Source: Bacteroidota bacterium (lineage in GTDB: Bacteria > Bacteroidota > Ignavibacteria > UBA10030 > UBA8401). Taken from it: a DNA stretch of 10,533 nucleotides. The stretch spans positions 1 through 10,533 of the forward strand of contig JANXZD010000315.1 of NCBI GenBank assembly GCA_025355705.1. The letters run 5' to 3'. The first letter of the stretch is position 1. Each line of letters starts with the position of its first letter. The position numbers were made by a program, and so were the translations under genes. A model generated the notes under the pieces. The model saw only the letters and a program-made list of their open reading frames with translations. It did no database searches and was not told where the DNA came from. This document shows positions 5,988 to 10,533 of the stretch, piece after piece.

Positions 5988-7295
5988 TCAGAACCTACGC
6001 TGCATTCCAGCGCCGCCTTGTTGTCGTTGTTGATTCAACGGTGACGATGATTGTTGATTCTGTGATTTCAATGCAATTGTGCCAACGATAATTTCCTGAC
6101 CTTCTTCAAGTTTTCCTCTTACAATTTCTGTGAATGTTCCGTCAGAAATTCCCGTTCTCACTATCAGCGGCACCAGTTTTTTTCGTTCATTCATCGTCCA
6201 CACTCGATTCATTCCCCGTGATGCCATTCTGCGTTGCATCGCTTGCGGATCCATTCCACTTCCACCAGCACCTCCGCTTTCTCGCTGCATTCGGTCATCC
6301 CATTGTTTTCTTCTCTCTGCACGGGCTGAGTCGTCCCCATTCTGAACTTGTGATGAATCTTTTCGTTGTTCAATATATTCTTCCGGGGGATTGAACCGAA
6401 GTGCAACGGTTGGAATTTTGAGAACGCTTTCTTTTTTCGTGATTTGAATTGTCACTGTGGCGGTCATTCCCGGCATTAGTTTAAGATCCGGATTTGGAAC
6501 ATCGATGATCACAACATAATTGACGACGTTCTGTTGAACAACCGGTGATAAACGTACTTGTCGTACCTTTCCACGAAACGTTTGATCAGGATATGAATCA
6601 ACAGTGAATGTAACATCTTGATCTTCCACTACTTTTCCAATATCGGCTTCGTCAACATTTGCCTGCACCTGCATTTTCGTAAGATCATTTGCAATCGTAA
6701 ATAATGTCGGTGCGGATAAACTTGCAGCGACGGTCTGGCCAACATCGACCGTACGCGATATGACAACTCCATCGATAGGAGATTTAATTGTAGCGTATCG
6801 AAGATTGATCCGTGCGCGTTCAACTTGCGCGACAGATTGTTTCTTTGCGGCATCATTCGATTCATATTGTGCAAGGGCAGCATCATAATCCGCTTGCGAT
6901 GCAAGATTCTTTTCAAGCAGCGTTTTCATCCGTTCAAAACTCCTTTTGGCTTCATTGTATTGTGCGGTCGCGCGCTGAAGACTCGCTTCAGCATCACGAA
7001 CGCTCGCCTCTAAAAAAGTTGGATCGATCTGAGCAACGATTTGACCTTGTCGTACTTTGTCATTAAAATCGACATTGATTTTTTGAAGAATTCCTGAGAC
7101 CTGAGAACCAACTTGAACTGTTCTCACCGCGCTCAATGTGCCGGTTGCAGTCACTACGACAAGCACATCACCTTTCGAAACTTTTTCTATGCGAAATTGA
7201 ACTTCTTCCGCAGTCGTTCTTGAGTAAAAATAATATCCGATAACACCTACAAGGATGATAATGGAAGCGATTGAGATTACTATGTTCTTTTTCAT
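5988..7295 (-). CDS. MacA-like periplasmic adaptor subunit (HlyD/MFP family)
   Basis: Membrane-anchored periplasmic adaptor of 435 residues that would bridge the permease to an outer-membrane channel. Order: N-terminal anchor (5-24), first half of the barrel-sandwich/lipoyl domain (GTLSAVRTVQVGSQVSG, 52-68), an alpha-helical hairpin (about 95-165), the second lipoyl half (SPIDGVVISRTVDVGQTV, 172-189), a beta-barrel (about 205-285) and the membrane-proximal domain. The last is interrupted by a hydrophilic insert (about 303-366) rich in Arg, Asp, Gln and Gly, and the C-terminus (411-435) is Gln/Ser-rich. I chose the ATG at 7295 because it directly precedes a typical MKKNIVISIA anchor and an AGG lies about 7 bases upstream. 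The frame also opens at a TTG at 7355, giving 20 extra, atypical residues. It is the first gene of the adaptor-permease-lipid kinase set. Confidence 0.92.
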   Translation of the reverse strand: MKKNIVISIASIIILVGVIGYYFYSRTTAEEVQFRIEKVSKGDVLVVVTATGTLSAVRTVQVGSQVSGILQKINVDFNDKVRQGQIVAQIDPTFLEASVRDAEASLQRATAQYNEAKRSFERMKTLLEKNLASQADYDAALAQYESNDAAKKQSVAQVERARINLRYATIKSPIDGVVISRTVDVGQTVAASLSAPTLFTIANDLTKMQVQANVDEADIGKVVEDQDVTFTVDSYPDQTFRGKVRQVRLSPVVQQNVVNYVVIIDVPNPDLKLMPGMTATVTIQITKKESVLKIPTVALRFNPPEEYIEQRKDSSQVQNGDDSARAERRKQWDDRMQRESGGAGGSGMDPQAMQRRMASRGMNRVWTMNERKKLVPLIVRTGISDGTFTEIVRGKLEEGQEIIVGTIALKSQNQQSSSPLNQQRQQGGAGMQRRF

Positions 7296-7322
7296 AATAC
7301 CTATTTGATTATTCTTTACAAT

Positions 7323-7356
7323 TTGACACACTTGTTGACACAGTAGTTTAGTCAAC
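7323..7356. promoter_or_regulatory. Operator-like repeat cluster upstream of the adaptor gene
   Basis: Two identical TTGACACA copies (7323-7330 and 7335-7342) repeat with a 12-base period. The second overlaps an inverted repeat, GTTGAC (7334-7339) with GTCAAC (7351-7356), separated by 11 bases. The cluster overlaps the candidate -10 box and start site of the adaptor promoter, where a repressor would act. The repeats are seen directly; regulator binding is inference, and no regulator gene is in the window. Confidence 0.4.
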
Positions 7357-7373
7357 CATCATTAAACCGGCAA
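7345..7373 (-). promoter_or_regulatory. Candidate promoter of the adaptor-permease-lipid kinase operon
   Basis: Minus-strand TTGCCG (7373-7368) and TAAACT (7350-7345) are spaced by 17 bases, each matching the sigma70 consensus at 4 of 6 positions. The start would fall near 7338, giving a leader of about 43 bases before the ATG at 7295. The TTG at 7355 would lie upstream of that start site, in keeping with the shorter protein. The box matches are weak. Confidence 0.25.
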
Positions 7374-7403
7374 GTTTTTTGGATTTCGTTCCGGAGTAAA
7401 CAA

Positions 7404-7430
7404 TCGGGGTCGGCACATTTCCGACCCCGA
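7404..7430 (-). terminator. Hairpin terminator downstream of maeB
   Basis: A perfect 10-bp stem pairs TCGGGGTCGG (7404-7413) with CCGACCCCGA (7421-7430) around a 7-base loop, starting 8 bases after the maeB stop codon (7441-7439). In the minus-strand transcript it is followed only by TTGTTTACT, a short imperfect U-tract, so termination may be partial. It separates maeB from the export operon. Confidence 0.65.
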
Positions 7431-7438
7431 ATTGGAAC

Positions 7439-9700
7439 TTATGATTTGTGTTCAATTGCTTCGACAGCACAGATCGCAGTCATATTAACGATATCAGTGA
7501 CCTCTGCACCTTGTTGTAACACGTGTACAGGTTTTGCCATGCCCATTAAAATCGGACCGATAATTTCAGCTTCGCCGATCCGTCCCATCAATTTATAGGC
7601 AACATTGGCAGAGTTGAGATCTGGAAAGATCAAAATATTGGCATTATGTTTTAAAGAACTAAAAGGATAATCCTTCTCAAGAATTTCAAGAGTAACCGCA
7701 ACATCTGCCTGCATTTCACCATCGATCATCAGTTTTGGATCTCTCTTCTTTGCTAGTTCCGTTGCTAGTCGAACTTTATCTGCTTGAGGATGTTTCGAGC
7801 TTCCAAAACTACTGAACGATAACATTCCAACCCGCGGTTCGATGTCAAACTGCCGAACGGTTTCTGCGGACTGCAGTGCAATTTCGGCAAGCATCTCTGC
7901 ATTCGGTTCGATATTGACAGTTGTATCCGAGAAGAAATACGTTCCCTTCTTGGCGATCACGGCATACATGCCGGCAACACTCTTCACTCCTGGTTTCATG
8001 CCAATGATCTGAAGTGCCGGACGAATCGTATCCGCATATGTTGTGGTCAATCCGCCGATCACACCATCCGCATAACCAAGACGAGCCATCATCATTGCAA
8101 AATAAAAACGAAGCCGCATCGTTCTTTCTGCATAGAATTGCGTCACACCTTTTCGTTGACGAAGTCGATAATATTCGTCTGCGAATTTTTTATGATCCCC
8201 GAATGTCTTCGGATCGATGATCTCAACTTCATTTTCAAATTCAAGATGATTCTCTTTGATGAGATTCACGATCTTCTCTTTCGGTCCGATCAGAATCGGT
8301 TTTACCATATTCTGATCAACAAGGATCTGAACAGCTCGAAGGATCTTCACTTCATCACCTTCCGGGAATACAATGCGCTGCGGTTTCTGCTGCGCTTTGT
8401 GGATGATAAAGTTCATGAATTGTTTTGAGCGTCCAAGACGTTCTTCCAATTCATCCGCATATTTTTCCCAATTGGTGATCGGTAATTTTGCAACACCTGT
8501 TTCAACCGCTGCTTTCGCAACAGCCGGTGCTACCCATCGTAATACGCGAGGATCGAACGGTTTTGGAATGATATAATCTTTTCCAAACCGTATTGGAGCA
8601 CCGCCGTAGGCTTTGATCACGGAATCAGGAACATCTTCTTTCGCTAATTGAGCTAATGCTCGTGCAGCTGCAACCTTCATCTCTTCGTTGATCGTTGTTG
8701 CACGTACATCCAGTGCTCCACGGAAGATGAATGGAAATCCGAGAACGTTATTCACTTGATTTTGATAATCAGAACGACCGGTTGCCATGATGACATCACT
8801 TCGAACACTGAATACATCTTCCGGTGTGATCTCCGGATCTGGATTTGCCATTGCAAAGATAATCGCATTCGGAGCCATGGATTTTACCATCTCTTTTGTG
8901 ATACTTCCCTTCACCGAAAGACCGAACACAACATCAGCGCCATTCATCGCTTCAGTAAGTGTCCGCGCCGGCGTATCAACGACAAAGTCTTCTTTATATT
9001 TGTTCATATCATTGGTGCGTCCTTTGTAGAGAACACCTTTACTGTCGCACATAATGACATTTTCTTTTTTCACACCAAGCAGCATATGCAATTTTGCACA
9101 TGCCATTGCTGAAGCACCGGCACCGTTGTACACAACTTTTACTTTTGCAATGCTCTTTCCGATGATCTCCAGTGCATTCATCAATCCTGCAGCGGAAATA
9201 ATTGCCGTTCCATGCTGGTCATCATGAAAGACTGGAATGTTCATTGTTCTGCGTAATTCCTGTTCAATCTCAAAACATTCCGGTGCTTTGATATCTTCAA
9301 GATTGATTCCGCCAAACGTCGGTTCAAGCGCCTGAACTACTTTTATCACGTCTTCTACCTTTGTCGGTCGAATCTCAATGTCAAACACATCGATATCAGC
9401 GAATTTTTTGAACAGAACTGCTTTCCCTTCCATCACTGGTTTACCAGCTTCTGCACCGATATTTCCCAAACCAAGTACTGCAGTTCCATTACTGATTACT
9501 GCAACCAGATTTCCTTTTGCTGTGTATTTGTAAACATCATCTGGGTTTTTGTGGATCTCCAAGCAGGGAACTGCAACGCCCGGAGTGTATGCTAGTGAAA
9601 GGTCACGTTGTGTTGCAAACGGTTTCGTTGGTGTGACCTCAAGTTTTCCTTTGCGTCCGGAACTGTGATATTCCAACGCATCTTCTGGTCGAATTTTCAT
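7439..9700 (-). CDS. maeB: Hybrid malic enzyme with C-terminal phosphotransacetylase-like domain (MaeB type)
   Basis: Cytoplasmic enzyme of 753 residues that oxidatively decarboxylates malate to pyruvate, forming NAD(P)H. The malic domain (about 1-430) has YTPGVAVPC (38-46, Tyr proton donor), GKAVLFKKFADID (92-104, catalytic Lys region), metal-binding E135/D136 (NLEDIKAP) and D160/D161 (FHDDQHGTA), and the dinucleotide-binding NGAGASAMA (192-200). The PTA-like domain (about 431-753) has IVFPEGDE (443-450) and GPILMGMAKPVHVLQQG (715-731). True phosphotransacetylases have Ser-Arg where this protein has Q729-Q730, so the domain is probably regulatory; in MaeB proteins it is linked to acetyl-CoA sensing. 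Length is normal for the family. The start at 9700 is supported by AGAGG five bases upstream. NADP is the usual MaeB cofactor, but I cannot settle it here. Confidence 0.96.
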   Translation of the reverse strand: MKIRPEDALEYHSSGRKGKLEVTPTKPFATQRDLSLAYTPGVAVPCLEIHKNPDDVYKYTAKGNLVAVISNGTAVLGLGNIGAEAGKPVMEGKAVLFKKFADIDVFDIEIRPTKVEDVIKVVQALEPTFGGINLEDIKAPECFEIEQELRRTMNIPVFHDDQHGTAIISAAGLMNALEIIGKSIAKVKVVYNGAGASAMACAKLHMLLGVKKENVIMCDSKGVLYKGRTNDMNKYKEDFVVDTPARTLTEAMNGADVVFGLSVKGSITKEMVKSMAPNAIIFAMANPDPEITPEDVFSVRSDVIMATGRSDYQNQVNNVLGFPFIFRGALDVRATTINEEMKVAAARALAQLAKEDVPDSVIKAYGGAPIRFGKDYIIPKPFDPRVLRWVAPAVAKAAVETGVAKLPITNWEKYADELEERLGRSKQFMNFIIHKAQQKPQRIVFPEGDEVKILRAVQILVDQNMVKPILIGPKEKIVNLIKENHLEFENEVEIIDPKTFGDHKKFADEYYRLRQRKGVTQFYAERTMRLRFYFAMMMARLGYADGVIGGLTTTYADTIRPALQIIGMKPGVKSVAGMYAVIAKKGTYFFSDTTVNIEPNAEMLAEIALQSAETVRQFDIEPRVGMLSFSSFGSSKHPQADKVRLATELAKKRDPKLMIDGEMQADVAVTLEILEKDYPFSSLKHNANILIFPDLNSANVAYKLMGRIGEAEIIGPILMGMAKPVHVLQQGAEVTDIVNMTAICAVEAIEHKS

Positions 9701-9705
9701 GAGAA

Positions 9706-9710
9706 CCTCT
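9706..9710 (-). promoter_or_regulatory. Ribosome binding site of maeB
   Basis: The minus strand reads AGAGG with five bases before the ATG at 9700. This fixes the start at MKIRPEDALEYH, which matches the expected N-terminus of MaeB proteins. Confidence 0.7.
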
Positions 9711-9773
9711 TCGGTTGTGTAAATTATTTTTCGTTTCGGTTATTTATAGATGTTGCTTTTGGAACAGTACAGC

Positions 9774-9792
9774 TGGTCAACTCTCTTGACCA
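9774..9792. repeat. Short perfect inverted repeat between the DUF5683 gene and maeB
   Basis: TGGTCAA (9774-9780) and TTGACCA (9786-9792) form a 7-bp palindrome around CTCTC, just after the DUF5683 stop (9809). No T-run follows on the minus strand, so it is more likely a regulator site or weak hairpin than a terminator. The rest of 9701-9808 shows a TATAAA on the minus strand (9748-9743) without a well-spaced -35 box. Confidence 0.35.
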
Positions 9793-9808
9793 TTACATCA
9801 TTGGCATT

Positions 9809-10462
9809 CTAACGAATTGGTATTCGCGCCTGCATTCGCCAATCACTCGTTCCCTGCAGGTTCGGACTTACTTCAAAATTATATAATGCTGCATCAACAT
9901 ACGCATCAAGTATCGTCATGACATATGTTATTGCAAGATACCAACCAAACTCATTTCGCTGACTTTTGTAGAAGTTTCGGGTTCGAAGATAAAAGTCTAT
10001 TTGCTCTCCAAGATGACCCTTTGTGACAACATTTGATGTTGTATCGTAAATAGGTATTGTCGTTTCATATTTTTTTCGCGTTTCTAGATACAGTTTATCT
10101 TGGTTTTTATAAACAGAATAAAAATAGTATCCCAATCCCCATACGATCGGCGCTTTCCAATACGACTCATTATAAATTTGACCTGCACCGGGAAGAACCA
10201 TCGAACTTAACATAGCTATCGTCGTAGACTTCGGTGGACGAATTGTCGTGTCAACAAAACCAATTTGGGCTGCGACTAAGGAATCTTCGTTCAGACGTAA
10301 TTTGAGAAGTGAATCTGGTCGTTCGGGAAATTGAGTTTCTGTTTGAGAGATGAAAAAGATCGGTGAGCTAATCGGACGTTCGTATCTTGAAACATGCTGA
10401 CCTGAAGCTAAGACGCAAAAGATCAGTGAGAACATTAATGCATGTAAAAAATTCCGTGCCAT
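9809..10462 (-). CDS. DUF5683 family protein, probably envelope-associated
   Basis: Product of 217 residues in a family known mainly from Bacteroidota and relatives; its biochemical role is not established. Residues 1-21 look like a signal peptide (hydrophobic ALMFSLIFCVLAS). A variable region (22-78) is followed by the conserved body: LPGAGQIYN (90-98), YWKAPIVWGLGYYFYSVY (101-118, hydrophobic), FYLRTRNFYKSQRNEF (157-172) and the hydrophobic DAYVDAALYNFEVSP (186-200). Motif order and length fit the family. Its ATG directly follows the TAA of the RidA-like gene with no gap, so the two are probably co-transcribed; no good Shine-Dalgarno is visible. It is useful mainly as a lineage marker. Confidence 0.82.
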   Translation of the reverse strand: MARNFLHALMFSLIFCVLASGQHVSRYERPISSPIFFISQTETQFPERPDSLLKLRLNEDSLVAAQIGFVDTTIRPPKSTTIAMLSSMVLPGAGQIYNESYWKAPIVWGLGYYFYSVYKNQDKLYLETRKKYETTIPIYDTTSNVVTKGHLGEQIDFYLRTRNFYKSQRNEFGWYLAITYVMTILDAYVDAALYNFEVSPNLQGTSDWRMQARIPIR

Positions 10463-10533
10463 TTACACTATCAGTGCAACAACTTCAATTTCAACCAGCG
10501 CATCTTTAGGAAGACGGGCAACTTCTACTGTAG
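10463..10533 (-). CDS. ridA: RidA (YjgF/YER057c/UK114) family protein, C-terminal fragment
   Basis: The last 22 codons before TAA (10465-10463) read as a RidA C-terminus, TVEVARLPKDALVEIE followed by VVALIV. The pattern VEVARLPKDA.VEIE..A is a hallmark of the family. RidA hydrolyses reactive enamine/imine intermediates released by PLP enzymes, protecting the cell from their damage. Most of the gene, including the catalytic Arg region, lies beyond the right edge, so activity cannot be judged. It is directly upstream of and abuts the DUF5683 gene. Confidence 0.85.
   Translation of the reverse strand, partial: TVEVARLPKDALVEIEVVALIV

Noticed and set aside
7296..7355. Upstream TTG start extending the adaptor by 20 residues
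   Set aside because: The extension is atypical before the membrane anchor, it crosses the operator-like repeats and candidate promoter, and the ATG at 7295 has a better context.
8756..9112. 118-codon plus-strand open frame
   Set aside because: Antisense shadow of the well-supported malic enzyme gene, with low-complexity, His/Cys-rich content and no domain signal.
1..10533. CRISPR arrays, tRNA/rRNA genes, insertion sequences, phage or toxin-antitoxin modules
   Set aside because: No regularly spaced repeats, cloverleaf-like sequences, transposase or integrase motifs, or toxin/antitoxin pairs were recognised on either strand.

Overview
The window reads as a chromosomal segment of a Bacteroidota/Chlorobiota/Ignavibacteriota-type bacterium (FCB group). 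The best lineage clue is a DUF5683 protein, a family I know mainly from that group. Supporting signs are AT-leaning sequence, a MaeB-type malic enzyme and a CHASE2-type adenylate cyclase. I see no rRNA, tRNA, CRISPR array, insertion sequence or phage gene. Most of the window is densely packed genes on the minus strand. One gene, at 2434-3348, is on the plus strand.

Layout: (1) 1-1870, minus, the first 623 residues of a CHASE2 + class III adenylate cyclase that runs off the left edge. (2) 1871-2433, a 563-base divergent intergenic region. It holds candidate promoters for both flanking genes, a 165-bp block of higher G+C bounded by an 8-bp inverted repeat, and an AT-rich perfect hairpin. (3) 2434-3348, plus, a secreted tandem-PDZ protein without a protease domain, followed by a clear intrinsic terminator. 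(4) 7295 down to 3455, minus, a tight four-gene set: periplasmic adaptor (MacA-like), MacB/FtsX-type ABC permease, YegS-like lipid kinase and a small HNH-like zinc protein. Junctions are a 2-base gap, a 4-base ATGA overlap and an 18-base gap. A candidate promoter overlapped by an operator-like repeat lies upstream. (5) 9700-7439, minus, a full-length hybrid malic enzyme (maeB) with its own ribosome binding site and a downstream hairpin. (6) 10533-9809, minus, the C-terminus of a RidA-family protein abutting a DUF5683 protein.

The genes fall into separate modules rather than one obvious system. They are second-messenger signalling at the membrane, an envelope PDZ protein, an envelope transport/lipid operon, central carbon metabolism (malate to pyruvate with a regulatory PTA-like domain), and RidA with a DUF5683 protein. 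I found no clear previously undescribed system. The best leads are the export operon, which lacks an ATPase gene and carries a lipid kinase and a degenerate HNH protein, and the 165-bp palindromic block at 2046-2210. All assignments come from reading the translated sequence and remembered family motifs; no search was run.
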